Source: Bacteroides zhangwenhongii
Lineage (GTDB): Bacteria; Bacteroidota; Bacteroidia; Bacteroidales; Bacteroidaceae
DNA length: 64,000 bases
Direction: 5' to 3'
NCBI RefSeq assembly: GCF_009193325.2
Contig: NZ_CP059856.1
Location: forward strand, 2,604,001 to 2,668,000
A program made the position numbers and the translations under genes. Shown in pieces: positions 1 through 9,089 of the stretch. The notes beneath the pieces are model-generated. The model had not been told where the DNA came from and made no database searches. It was given only the letters and a program-made list of their open reading frames with translations. Positions within the stretch are counted from its first letter, which is position 1. Each line of letters starts with the position of its first letter.

Positions 1-1166
1 CCGATCTGAAAGGTTATGTGGAAAATCCCGGATATTATTTTCTCCGCCAAGATCTCAGAACTCTACGTACCCTGGACTTCTTAATGATGACACACGGGTG
101 GCGCAGACATCATATCAAAAATGTAGTAACTCCACCTTCTTTGAATCTAGCCAACTACATAGAAAAGGGGCAAACGATCAGTGGACGAATCAAAGGGTTC
201 TTTGGAGGTAATGTGAAAAAAGGCCCTATCTGTGTCTTAGCTCCCAAACAAAAGATTGTTGCTACCACTACTACGGACGAAAAAGGAGAATTTATCGTGA
301 ATACATCATTCAAAGATAGTACAACTTTCCTCGTACAGGCACGCACCAAAAGGGGATTTGCCGGAGTAGACATAGAAATCGATACTCCTAAATATCCGGC
401 AACCTCCCCAAAGTCACCTTTCCGTAATGAAGCAGCAACCTTTATGGAAGACTATTTACTCAACACACGTGACCAATACTATATGGAAGGAGGTATGAGG
501 GTGTATAACCTGAAAGAAGTACTTGTCACGGGAAGTCGTAAAAAGCCCGGTTCGGAGAGTATCTACACAGGAGGTATCAACACTTACACTATCGAAGGGG
601 ATAAATTGGAGAATTATGGTGCACAGACAGCCTTCGATGCAGTCAGCAGACTTCCGGGAGTCAGTGTGACAAACGGCAATGAGATACATATCCGAAATAA
701 TCCCGAGCAACCCGTCATTGTCATTGATGACGTTGTGTATGAAGACGACAATGATATCCTGACTATGATACAGACTAGCGATATGTCCAGTCTGAGCCTT
801 CTTCGTGGAGCGGACGCTGCCATATTAGGTTCTCGTGGTGCGGCAGGCGCCATTGTTATCACACTGAAAGAGGGCAAAGATCTTCCTGCAAGACCCGCGC
901 GAGGCATTATCACATACACTCCGCTAGGCTACAGCGATTCTGTCGAATTCTATCAACCCACTTACGATACTCCTGAAAAGAAGAATGCGCAGCGTTCGGA
1001 TTTAAGAAGTACGATTTATTGGAATCCAGCACTGCAACTGAATGCAGAAGGAAAAGCAACCATTGAATATTATACTCCGGACAGTACCGCACCGGAAGAT
1101 ATAACCATAGAGGGAGTAGACAAAAACGGAAAGGTATGCCGGATAGTTCAAACAATCAACAATTGA
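1..1166 (+). CDS. TonB-plug domain surface protein, C-terminal part (5' end outside window)
   Basis: The reading frame is open at the left edge (first full codon at base 3, reading D-L-K-G-Y-V-E-N-P-G-Y-Y-F), so only the last ~387 residues are seen. It has an LMMTHGWRR stretch typical of large Bacteroidetes MG2-like/plug proteins, a carboxypeptidase-regulatory-like Ig segment (about residues 50-115), then a TonB receptor plug domain (about 165-295, from KEVLVTGSRKK through RLPGVSV, VIVIDDV and GSRGAAGAIVITLK). No TonB barrel follows; the protein ends ~90 residues after the plug in a short beta-rich tail. Such proteins are predicted to sit at the outer membrane; their substrate is unknown. The assignment of domains is recognition from memory; the truncation is seen directly. 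The GTG at 18 is an internal codon, not a start. Confidence 0.75.
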   Translation, partial: DLKGYVENPGYYFLRQDLRTLRTLDFLMMTHGWRRHHIKNVVTPPSLNLANYIEKGQTISGRIKGFFGGNVKKGPICVLAPKQKIVATTTTDEKGEFIVNTSFKDSTTFLVQARTKRGFAGVDIEIDTPKYPATSPKSPFRNEAATFMEDYLLNTRDQYYMEGGMRVYNLKEVLVTGSRKKPGSESIYTGGINTYTIEGDKLENYGAQTAFDAVSRLPGVSVTNGNEIHIRNNPEQPVIVIDDVVYEDDNDILTMIQTSDMSSLSLLRGADAAILGSRGAAGAIVITLKEGKDLPARPARGIITYTPLGYSDSVEFYQPTYDTPEKKNAQRSDLRSTIYWNPALQLNAEGKATIEYYTPDSTAPEDITIEGVDKNGKVCRIVQTINN

Positions 1167-1200
1167 TAGCAGTTCAAGCTCCTCAATAGCTTTTATATTA

Positions 1201-1398
1201 GGGTATCCTTGTCCTATCAAGCAAGCACTATTGTGTTAAGGTGCCTTTATCCCTGTTTTATCAAGCCGGTATTGTTCCATTAAAACACCGACATTGTTAA
1301 TTCACCACGGCCGTGGAGAGATCTTCTCACGGCTGTGAAGAGAAGCTACCACGGCTGTGGAGAGAAGTCGTCACGGTCGTGGAGAGTTAAAGATAACG
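1201..1398. repeat. 22-bp-period intergenic repeat array with CACGGCCGTG-type palindromes
   Basis: Four 10-bp palindromic cores, CACGGCCGTG, CACGGCTGTG, CACGGCTGTG and CACGGTCGTG, begin at 1306, 1328, 1350 and 1372, each exactly 22 bp apart, with 12-bp spacers of the type [AG]AGAGA(N)6. Upstream, less conserved units keep the period: TATCAAGC recurs at 1215 and 1259 (44 bp = two units), and CCGGTATTGTT/CCGACATTGTT recur at 1266 and 1288 (22 bp). The array is non-coding. A second array with the same period and the same CAC-N4-GTG layout lies at 40194-40321. Function unknown. Confidence 0.8.
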
Positions 1399-1530
1399 GC
1401 ACCCTAACTGAATAATACCGGCATTTCAACACTACTTTACCGTCAGCTTAGCCTTATTCTTCCAGTATCTCAGAAGCGTATAACCACGTATTTATCAAAC
1501 AATTCACCTGGGAAAAAGACAAAAAGCAGG

Positions 1531-1641
1531 CTGACAATAAAAGTCTCATCTCCTATTGTCAGCCTATTATCAGTTTCTATTGTCAGCTATATTTTCACTG
1601 ATAATCAGCGGATTAATTGTTATCCTGACAGATTGACAATA
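1531..1641. repeat. Direct and inverted CTGACAATA / TATTGTCAG repeats
   Basis: CTGACAATA at 1531-1539, its inverse TATTGTCAG at 1554-1562 and again at 1578-1586, CTGATAATCAG at 1598-1608, CTGACA at 1625-1630 and TTGACAATA at 1633-1641. The first two can pair as a 9-bp stem. The cluster lies between the palindrome array and the miaA promoter. It could be a set of protein-binding sites or a decayed repeat; the sequence does not tell which. Confidence 0.55.
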
Positions 1642-1845
1642 AAAACTGAATAAAAAACATAGTAGCAGAGAAATAAAAAAAGACAAGAAGTATAGTTTTA
1701 TCATATAATCAGATTTAAATTCCTGTTCAAACGCTATATAGTTCGCTTTAAACTAAAATACGTATTCCTCCCTTTTCTGCAAATTTCCCAAGCTCTAATC
1801 TTCATAAAAAAGTAATTGTATACCGGATAGGTTAAATTTATTTCG

Positions 1846-1853
1846 TAATTTTG
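1846..1853 (+). promoter_or_regulatory. Candidate promoter -7 box of miaA
   Basis: TAATTTTG matches the Bacteroides -7 consensus TAnnTTTG and lies 22 bp before the miaA ATG. No convincing TTTG -33 box was found at the usual ~19-bp spacing. Confidence 0.45.
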
Positions 1854-1875
1854 CGGATATATAAAGAATGAAGCT

Positions 1876-2796
1876 ATGCCGGACTATGATTTAATCACCA
1901 TACTCGGACCTACCGCATCGGGCAAGACTCCTTTTGCTGCTGCTTTGGCCTATGAACTCAACACAGAAATTATCAGTGCCGACTCCCGCCAGATATACAA
2001 AGGAATGGATCTTGGCACAGGGAAAGACCTTGCCGACTATACAATAAACGGACATACGATTCCCTATCATCTGATTGATATTGCCGAGCCCGGATATAAA
2101 TACAATGTATTTGAATATCAACGCGATTTCCTGATTTCTTACGAATCAATTAAACAAAAAGGCCGCCTCCCCGTTTTATGTGGAGGAACAGGTATGTATC
2201 TGGAATCCATACTGAAAGGATACAAACTAATGCCCGTACCGGAAAATCCGGAACTGCGTACCCGCTTGGCGAATCATTCCCTTGAGGAACTGACAGAAAT
2301 ATTAAGCCGCTACAAAACATTGCATAACTCTACCGATGTGGATACAGTAAAGCGTGCCATTCGCGCCATAGAAATCGAGGAATATTACGCCACCCATCCG
2401 GTTCCCGAACGTGAGTTTCCGGCATTGAACAGCCTTATCATCGGAGTAGATATCGACCGGGAGCTACGTCGCGAGAAGATTACCCGCCGACTGAAACAAC
2501 GGTTGGAAGAAGGAATGGTAGATGAAGTACGACGTTTGATTGAACAAGGCATTTCACCGGATGATTTGATCTATTACGGTTTGGAATACAAATACCTGAC
2601 ATTGTACGTCATAGGCAAGTTGAGCTATGAAGAGATGTTCAACGGTTTGGAAATAGCCATCCACCAGTTTGCCAAGCGGCAAATGACTTGGTTCAGAGGC
2701 ATGGAAAGAAGAGGATTTAACATTCATTGGGTGAATGCGACACTTCCAATGGAAGAAAAGATAGCTTTTGTAAAAGAAAAACTGAAAGAGATTTAG
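1876..2796 (+). CDS. miaA: tRNA dimethylallyltransferase
   Basis: 306 residues, the usual MiaA length. It transfers a dimethylallyl group from DMAPP to N6 of A37 in tRNAs that read codons starting with U, in the cytoplasm. The P-loop GPTASGKT is at residues 11-18 and the DSRQIYKGMD segment starting at Asp36 supplies the catalytic Asp; the GTGKD stretch, the GGTGMY(L) motif near residue 105 and the C-terminal QFAKRQMTWFRG motif are all present. The start at 1876 puts the P-loop at the expected distance from the N terminus. Bacteroides often carry two miaA paralogues; which copy this is cannot be told here. It is followed 55 bp later by the lipid kinase gene on the same strand. Confidence 0.95.
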   Translation: MPDYDLITILGPTASGKTPFAAALAYELNTEIISADSRQIYKGMDLGTGKDLADYTINGHTIPYHLIDIAEPGYKYNVFEYQRDFLISYESIKQKGRLPVLCGGTGMYLESILKGYKLMPVPENPELRTRLANHSLEELTEILSRYKTLHNSTDVDTVKRAIRAIEIEEYYATHPVPEREFPALNSLIIGVDIDRELRREKITRRLKQRLEEGMVDEVRRLIEQGISPDDLIYYGLEYKYLTLYVIGKLSYEEMFNGLEIAIHQFAKRQMTWFRGMERRGFNIHWVNATLPMEEKIAFVKEKLKEI

Positions 2797-2851
2797 TATC
2801 TTTGTCGGTTATTAAAGTGAGATTTTAATACAGTAGGATAGGAATACGAAT

Positions 2852-3778
2852 ATGAGTGTAGAACCGAACAAATGGGGTGTGATTTACAACCCGAAAGCTG
2901 GTACCCGAAAGGTAAAAAAGCGCTGGAAAGAGATCAAGGAGTACATGGACAACAAAGGTGTTGATTATGACTATGTACAATCCGAAGGTTTCGGTTCAGT
3001 AGAACGTCTCGCAAAGATTCTAGCCAACAATGGTTATCGTACTATTGTCGTTGTAGGCGGTGATGGAGCATTGAATGACGCCATCAACGGTATTATGCTA
3101 TCCGACGCCGAAGACAAAGAAAATATCGCACTTGGCCTGATTCCGAACGGAATCGGAAACGACTTCGCTAAATATTGGGGACTCAGCACTGAATACAAAC
3201 CGGCAGTGGATTGCATCATCAATCATCGGCTGAAGAAAATAGACGTAGGCTACTGCAACTTCTATGACGGCAAAGAACACCATCGCCGTTATTTCCTCAA
3301 TGCCGTCAATATCGGATTGGGTGCACGAATCGTAAAGATCACCGACCAGACCAAACGTTTCTGGGGAGTAAAGTTCCTGTCATACGTTGCAGCCCTGTTT
3401 TCTTTGATATTCGAACGAAAACTATACAGAATGCATTTACGCATCAACGACGAGCATATCCGCGGACGCATCATGACCGTATGTGTGGGTAGTGCCTGGG
3501 GATGGGGACAAACGCCCAGTGCCGTACCCTACAACGGATGGTTGGACGTTTCCGTAATCTATCGTCCGGAATTTCTACAGATTATTTCCGGACTATGGAT
3601 GTTGATTCAAGGAAGAATCTTAAATCATAAGGTAGTGAAAAGCTACCGTACCAAAAAGGTAAAAGTACTTCGGGCACAAAACGCATCCGTAGATTTAGAT
3701 GGCCGTCTGCTTCCCAAGCACTTTCCTTTAGAGGTGGGAGTACTTCCGGAAAGAACAACGCTTATTATTCCGAACTAA
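2852..3778 (+). CDS. Diacylglycerol kinase-family lipid kinase
   Basis: 308 residues of the DagK/YegS/sphingosine-kinase catalytic fold. Visible motifs: NPKAGT near residue 13, the nucleotide-binding GGDGALND at 69-76, and NGIGNDF at 99-105. The predicted reaction is ATP-dependent phosphorylation of a lipid alcohol such as diacylglycerol or a sphingoid/ceramide-type lipid at the inner face of the membrane. Bacteroides make sphingolipids, so a sphingolipid substrate is possible, but nothing in the sequence fixes it. kdsA follows on the same strand with a 36-bp gap, suggesting co-transcription. A TATCTTTG box at 2797-2804, directly after the miaA stop, could give the gene its own promoter. Confidence 0.85.
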   Translation: MSVEPNKWGVIYNPKAGTRKVKKRWKEIKEYMDNKGVDYDYVQSEGFGSVERLAKILANNGYRTIVVVGGDGALNDAINGIMLSDAEDKENIALGLIPNGIGNDFAKYWGLSTEYKPAVDCIINHRLKKIDVGYCNFYDGKEHHRRYFLNAVNIGLGARIVKITDQTKRFWGVKFLSYVAALFSLIFERKLYRMHLRINDEHIRGRIMTVCVGSAWGWGQTPSAVPYNGWLDVSVIYRPEFLQIISGLWMLIQGRILNHKVVKSYRTKKVKVLRAQNASVDLDGRLLPKHFPLEVGVLPERTTLIIPN

Positions 3779-3814
3779 TATTGATTGACAACCTGTAATT
3801 CATTAAATAACAAA

Positions 3815-4615
3815 ATGATAGAACTTAAGAACAATCCTGCCGGTAACTTTTTCCTATTGGCCGGTCCGTGTGTGATAGAAGGAGAAGAGATGGCAATGCG
3901 CATTGCCGAACGAGTAGTAAAAATCACCGAAACATTGCAAATTCCATACGTATTCAAAGGCTCTTACCGCAAAGCCAACCGTTCGCGGCTTGACTCATTC
4001 ATGGGTATCGGTGACGAGAAGGCACTAAAAATACTACAAAAGGTACGCGACACGTTCGGGGTTCCTACCGTAACGGATATCCATAGTGCAGATGAGGCCG
4101 AAATGGCAGCCGAATATGTGGATATTCTCCAAATACCGGCTTTTCTCTGCCGTCAGACAGACTTATTGGTCGCAGCAGCTAAAACAGGAAAGACAATTAA
4201 CATCAAAAAAGGGCAGTTCCTTTCTCCTTTGGCTATGCAGTTTGCCGCCGACAAAGTGGTGGAAGCTGGCAACAAAAACGTGATGTTGACCGAGCGCGGT
4301 ACGACTTTCGGTTACCAGGATTTAGTAGTAGACTATCGTGGTATCCCTGAAATGCAGTCATTCGGATATCCGGTCATTCTGGATGTCACCCACTCTTTGC
4401 AACAACCCAACCAGACCAGTGGCGTTACCGGTGGTATGCCACAACTGATAGAAACCGTAGCCAAAGCAGGTATAGCCGTAGGAGCGGACGGGCTATTTAT
4501 CGAGACACACGAGAATCCTGCCGTAGCCAAGAGTGATGGTGCCAATATGCTCAGACTAGACCTTTTGGAAGGTCTGTTGACCAAGCTGGTCCGCATAAGA
4601 GAAGCTACAAAATAA
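3815..4615 (+). CDS. kdsA: 3-deoxy-8-phosphooctulonate (KDO-8-P) synthase
   Basis: Condenses phosphoenolpyruvate with D-arabinose 5-phosphate to KDO-8-phosphate, the first committed step to the KDO of lipopolysaccharide core. The chosen ATG gives 266 residues starting MIELKNNPAG; an in-frame TTG at 3785 would add ten residues but is not needed. Motifs: LAGPCVIEGEE near the N terminus, FKGSYRKANRS (PEP/A5P phosphate binding), KKGQFLSP, ERGTTFGYQ, DVTHSLQQPN, and ADGLFIETHENP near the C terminus. All key segments of the TIM-barrel aldolase family are intact. It lies downstream of the lipid kinase, both being envelope-lipid genes. Confidence 0.96.
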   Translation: MIELKNNPAGNFFLLAGPCVIEGEEMAMRIAERVVKITETLQIPYVFKGSYRKANRSRLDSFMGIGDEKALKILQKVRDTFGVPTVTDIHSADEAEMAAEYVDILQIPAFLCRQTDLLVAAAKTGKTINIKKGQFLSPLAMQFAADKVVEAGNKNVMLTERGTTFGYQDLVVDYRGIPEMQSFGYPVILDVTHSLQQPNQTSGVTGGMPQLIETVAKAGIAVGADGLFIETHENPAVAKSDGANMLRLDLLEGLLTKLVRIREATK

Positions 4616-4695
4616 CTATTTTGCTGTCAATTTGTGATTTAACGTCAAACACTACGACAAATTACTCAGAAACATTTATTTAAATTAAATAGAAC

Positions 4696-7533
4696 ATGAA
4701 ACATTTATTACGTGGATTATTTATTGCAGTTCTTCTGATATGCTGCAATTTCCAGTCCGTACTTGCACAACCGATGCAACAACTGCCTGTGGACAAAAAT
4801 GTCCGTATTGGCAAGTTAGACAACGGACTGACTTATTACATTCGCCATAACGCACTTCCGGAAAAGCGTGTAGAGTTTTACATCGCACAGAAAGTGGGTT
4901 CAATACTTGAAGAGCCGCAACAACGTGGTTTAGCCCATTTCCTGGAACACATGGCATTCAACGGAACAAAAAATTTTCCCGGCGATGAAACCGGATTGGG
5001 CATTGTGCCTTGGTGCGAAACAAAAGGTATCAAATTCGGAACAAACCTGAACGCATATACCAGTGTGGATCAGACAGTGTACAATATCAGTAACGTTCCT
5101 ACAGAAAACCCCAATGTAGTAGACTCTTGTCTGCTCATTCTTCATGACTGGTCAAATGCCATCAACCTTGCCGACAAGGAAATCGACAAAGAGCGTGGTG
5201 TGATCCGTGAAGAATGGAGAAGCCGTAACAGTGGTATGCTCCGCATCATGACAGATGCACAGCCCACGCTATATCCGGATTCCAAATATGCTGACTGTAT
5301 GCCCATCGGAAGCATTGACGTAATCAATAACTTCCCTTATCAGGCCATCCGCGATTATTATGCCAAATGGTATCGTCCGGACCTACAGGGAATCGTCATT
5401 GTCGGTGATATCAACGCAGAAGAGATGGAAGCCAAATTGAAAAAAGTATTCGAAGATGTGAAGGCTCCTGTAAATCCTGCCGAACGTATCTACTATCCGG
5501 TAGCAGACAACCAGGAACCGCTTATTTATATCGGAACTGATAAAGAGGTGAAGAATCCTTCTGTAAACATCTTCTTCAAACATGAAGCTACCCCGGATTC
5601 TTTAAAAAATACAATTAACTATTACGCCAGCCAATACATGCTCAGCATGGCTATGACTATGTTGAACAACCGTTTGAATGAACTTCGCCAGACCGCCAAC
5701 CCTCCTTTCACCAACGCAAGTGCAGGATATGGAGAATTTTTCCTTGCCAAAACAAAAGAAGCATTCAGTCTGGATGCGAGAAGCAAGGTAGACGGTATCG
5801 ACCTGGCAATGAAAACCGTATTGGAAGAAGCTGAACGCGCACGCCGTTTCGGATTCACCGCTACTGAATACGAACGCGCACGTGCCAATTATATGCAAGG
5901 CGTAGAATCTGCTTACAATGAACGTGAAAAGACAAAAAGCGGTTCATACGTTAACGAATATGTAAACAACTTCCTTGATAAGGAACCGATTCCGGGAATT
6001 GAATTCGAGTATATGCTCACCAAGCAAATGGCTCCGAATATTCCGGTAGAAGCCATCAATAAGATGATGCAACAACTTATCACAGACAACAATCAAGTGG
6101 TTCTGTTGGCCGGTCCGGAAAAAGAAGGAGTAAAATATCCTACTAAAGAAGAAATCACCGCTTTATTGAAACAAATGAAGTCATTCGATTTGAAGCCGTA
6201 TGAAGACAAAGTTTCTAATGAACCGTTAATCTCCGAAGATCTTAAAGGTGGAAAAATCGTATCCGAAAAAGCCGGAGAAATTTATGGGTCTACCAAGTTA
6301 GTACTTTCCAACGGTGTGACCGTATATGTGAAACCGACTGACTTCAAAGCCGATCAGATTGTAATGAAAGGTGTAAGCCTCGGTGGAACCAGTGTATTCC
6401 CGAACGATGAAATCATCGATATTGCCCAATTGAACGGAGTAGCTTTAGTAGGTGGTATCGGAAACTTCAGCAAAGTAGATTTAGGCAAGGCTCTTGCCGG
6501 TAAACGCGCATCCGTAGGAGCCGGTATCGGTAATACGACAGAAACGATTTCAGGAAGTTGTTCTCCGAAAGATTTCGAAACAATGATGCAGCTTACTTAC
6601 CTGACATTCACTTCTCCACGCAAGGATAATGAAGCTTTCGAATCTTATAAGAACCGCCTGAAAGCTGAACTTCAGAATGCGGACGCCAATCCGATGAGTG
6701 CTTTCAGCGACACGATTACAAGCGCATTATACAACAATCATCCGCGTGCTATCAAGATGAAAGAAAACATGGTAGACAAAATCAACTATGACCGCATCAT
6801 TGATATGTACAAAGACCGTTACAAAGATGCCAGTGACTTTACTTTCTACCTGGTAGGAAATGTGGATTTGGAAAAAGTAAAACCAATGATTGCCAAGTAT
6901 CTGGGAAGCCTGCCGACTATCAACCGCAAAGAGACTTTCAAAGATAACAAGATGTATATCCGCAAGGGAAAATACAAGAATGAGTTTGCCAAGAAACAGG
7001 AAACTCCGATGGCTACCATCATGTTCTTCTATAGCGGCACTTGCAAATACGATCTGCGCAACAATATCCTGCTCAGCTTCCTTGACCAGGCTTTAGATAT
7101 GGTTTACACAGCAGAGATCCGCGAAAAAGAGGGTGGAACTTATGGAGTAAGCTGTAATGGAAGTCTCGGAAAATATCCGAAAGAAGAACTTGTTCTTCAG
7201 ATTGTATTCCAAACAGACCCTGCCAAGAAAGATAAATTGTCTGCTGTTGTCGTAGAACAATTGAACAAAATGGCAAAAGAAGGTCCGTCTGCCGAACATA
7301 TGCAGAAGATCAAAGAGTATATGTTGAAGAAATATAAAGATGCACAGAAAGAAAACGGCTACTGGCTTAATAATCTGGACGAATACTTCTATACAGGTAT
7401 CGACAATACAAAAGATTACGAAAAGATAGTCAACAGCATTACAGCAAAAGAAGTACAAGACTTCCTCGCTAAGCTGCTGAAACAGAACAACGAAATTCAA
7501 GTTGTAATGACTATGCCGGAAGAAGCCAAATAA
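4696..7533 (+). CDS. M16-family zinc protease (pitrilysin/insulinase type), secreted
   Basis: 945 residues, with a signal peptide of about 25 residues ending VLAQ, so it acts in the periplasm or at the outer membrane. The inverted zinc motif HFLEH is at residues 81-85, followed ~75 residues later by the IDKERGVIREEWR segment that supplies the distal Glu ligand. The length matches a full four-domain M16 protein with an active N-terminal half and an inactive C-terminal half (the second half has an REKEGGTYG motif, the conserved R/Y substrate-binding site). Predicted role: degradation of peptides in the envelope. An ABC membrane subunit starts 22 bp downstream. Substrate unknown. Confidence 0.92.
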   Translation: MKHLLRGLFIAVLLICCNFQSVLAQPMQQLPVDKNVRIGKLDNGLTYYIRHNALPEKRVEFYIAQKVGSILEEPQQRGLAHFLEHMAFNGTKNFPGDETGLGIVPWCETKGIKFGTNLNAYTSVDQTVYNISNVPTENPNVVDSCLLILHDWSNAINLADKEIDKERGVIREEWRSRNSGMLRIMTDAQPTLYPDSKYADCMPIGSIDVINNFPYQAIRDYYAKWYRPDLQGIVIVGDINAEEMEAKLKKVFEDVKAPVNPAERIYYPVADNQEPLIYIGTDKEVKNPSVNIFFKHEATPDSLKNTINYYASQYMLSMAMTMLNNRLNELRQTANPPFTNASAGYGEFFLAKTKEAFSLDARSKVDGIDLAMKTVLEEAERARRFGFTATEYERARANYMQGVESAYNEREKTKSGSYVNEYVNNFLDKEPIPGIEFEYMLTKQMAPNIPVEAINKMMQQLITDNNQVVLLAGPEKEGVKYPTKEEITALLKQMKSFDLKPYEDKVSNEPLISEDLKGGKIVSEKAGEIYGSTKLVLSNGVTVYVKPTDFKADQIVMKGVSLGGTSVFPNDEIIDIAQLNGVALVGGIGNFSKVDLGKALAGKRASVGAGIGNTTETISGSCSPKDFETMMQLTYLTFTSPRKDNEAFESYKNRLKAELQNADANPMSAFSDTITSALYNNHPRAIKMKENMVDKINYDRIIDMYKDRYKDASDFTFYLVGNVDLEKVKPMIAKYLGSLPTINRKETFKDNKMYIRKGKYKNEFAKKQETPMATIMFFYSGTCKYDLRNNILLSFLDQALDMVYTAEIREKEGGTYGVSCNGSLGKYPKEELVLQIVFQTDPAKKDKLSAVVVEQLNKMAKEGPSAEHMQKIKEYMLKKYKDAQKENGYWLNNLDEYFYTGIDNTKDYEKIVNSITAKEVQDFLAKLLKQNNEIQVVMTMPEEAK

Positions 7534-7555
7534 AATTCTCTAGCATATCAACAGA

Positions 7556-9049
7556 ATGATGATATTCAACGAATTACGCAAACATGGAAGGCTCGCCGCC
7601 AAACGGCATCCGATGTATGAAAAGAACAAAGTAGCTAAAATACTCGGTTATGTCATGGGCGCATTTTGGGCCGGTTACCTGATATTCTTCGGTACGACGT
7701 TCGCGTTCGGTTTTTCAGATATGGTTCCCAATCGGGAACCATATCACGTTATGAACGGCGTAGTTTTGATTTTTATCCTGGCACTCGATTTCCTGTTGCG
7801 TGTTCCGTTCCAAAAGACACCGACACAGGAGGTAAAGCCCTACCTCCTGCTGCCGGTTAAACGGAATCGCGTCATCGACTTTCTTCTTATCCGTTCCGGA
7901 CTTAGTCTGTTCAACCTGTTCTGGTTATTCCTATTTGTCCCTTTTTCTTTCATCACCATTACCAAATTCTTTGGTACCATTGGAGTCATTACCTATCTCA
8001 TAGGCATTTTACTTCTGATTATCGCTAACAATTACTGGTATTTGCTTTGCCGGACACTTATCAATGAACGTATTTGGTGGATTCTGTTACCCATCGTTTT
8101 TTACGGTGGAACAGGTTGCCTTCTTTTAATTCCCCAAGACAGTCCGCTCTTCTATTTTTTCATGGATCTGGGAGACGGGTATATTCAAGGGGACATCCTC
8201 TATTTTCTCGGCACGATACTGGTCATCATCCTTCTATGGCTGATCAACCGCAAGATTATGTCCGGACTTATCTATGCAGAATTATCCAAAGTAGATGATA
8301 CCCGGATCAAGCATGTTTCCGAATACAAATTCTTCGAACGTTACGGAGAAGTTGGCGAGTACATGAGACTGGAACTGAAAATGCTCCTACGCAACCGCCG
8401 TTGTAAGGGCTCACTGCGCAGTATCACCATCGTAGTTATAACCTTCTCCACCCTGCTCAGTTTTTCGAGTGTCTATGACGGTAACGTCATGACCTCCTTT
8501 ATCTGCGTTTACAATTTTGCCGCTTTCGGAATGATCATCTTATCACAAATAATGTCATTCGAGGGTAATTACATCGACGGATTGATGTCTCGCAAAGAAT
8601 CAATCAGAAGTTTGCTTAAAGCTAAATACTACATTTATAGTATAGGTGAAATCATTCCTTTCCTATTGATGATTCCCGCCATCATCATGCACAAACTGAC
8701 TCTGTTAGGTGCTTTCGCCTGGTTTTTCTATACCATCGGCTTTATTTATTTCTGTTTTTTCCAACTGGCTGTTTACAATAAGCAGACAGTCCCCCTCAAC
8801 GAAAAAGTAACAAGCCGCCAAACCAACAGTGCGATACAGATGTTAGTCAACTTTGGGGCATTCGGTGTCCCTCTTATTTTATACAGCCTATTAAATACAT
8901 TTTTAGGTGAAACGATTACTTACACCATCCTGTTGGTAATCGGACTTGGTTTTGTCCTGACTTCTCCGTTATGGATCAAGAATGTATATCATCGCTTCAT
9001 GGAGCGGAGATACGAAAATATGGAAGGTTTCAGAGACAGCCGCCAATAA
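7556..9049 (+). CDS. ABC transporter membrane subunit, DUF5687-like
   Basis: 497 residues with many hydrophobic segments (roughly ten to twelve predicted membrane spans) and a charged cytoplasmic stretch around residues 245-285. I recognise it as the Bacteroidetes DUF5687 type, an ABC-2-like permease. It lies 22 bp after the M16 protease gene and 40 bp before a single-domain ABC ATPase, so the two most likely form one exporter. Substrate unknown; the operon context with an envelope protease and a cell-wall hydrolase hints at envelope or peptide export, which is inference only. Confidence 0.75.
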   Translation: MMIFNELRKHGRLAAKRHPMYEKNKVAKILGYVMGAFWAGYLIFFGTTFAFGFSDMVPNREPYHVMNGVVLIFILALDFLLRVPFQKTPTQEVKPYLLLPVKRNRVIDFLLIRSGLSLFNLFWLFLFVPFSFITITKFFGTIGVITYLIGILLLIIANNYWYLLCRTLINERIWWILLPIVFYGGTGCLLLIPQDSPLFYFFMDLGDGYIQGDILYFLGTILVIILLWLINRKIMSGLIYAELSKVDDTRIKHVSEYKFFERYGEVGEYMRLELKMLLRNRRCKGSLRSITIVVITFSTLLSFSSVYDGNVMTSFICVYNFAAFGMIILSQIMSFEGNYIDGLMSRKESIRSLLKAKYYIYSIGEIIPFLLMIPAIIMHKLTLLGAFAWFFYTIGFIYFCFFQLAVYNKQTVPLNEKVTSRQTNSAIQMLVNFGAFGVPLILYSLLNTFLGETITYTILLVIGLGFVLTSPLWIKNVYHRFMERRYENMEGFRDSRQ

Positions 9050-9089
9050 AAAGTTCATGAATCATTAACCCATATAAACATAGAAAGTC

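Larger units (their letters stand above)
1167..1875. other. Long intergenic spacer with periodic repeats
   Basis: 709 bp without a credible gene. It holds a 22-bp-period array (about 1201-1398), a second set of direct and inverted CTGACAATA/TATTGTCAG repeats (1531-1641), and the miaA promoter region with a TAATTTTG -7 box at 1846-1853. No tRNA, transposase remnant or strong intrinsic terminator for the upstream gene was recognised. Confidence 0.7.

Noticed and set aside
1201..1398. CRISPR array at the palindromic repeats
   Set aside because: The unit is only 22 bp, the part between the 10-bp cores is itself repeated rather than unique, and no cas gene is in the window.
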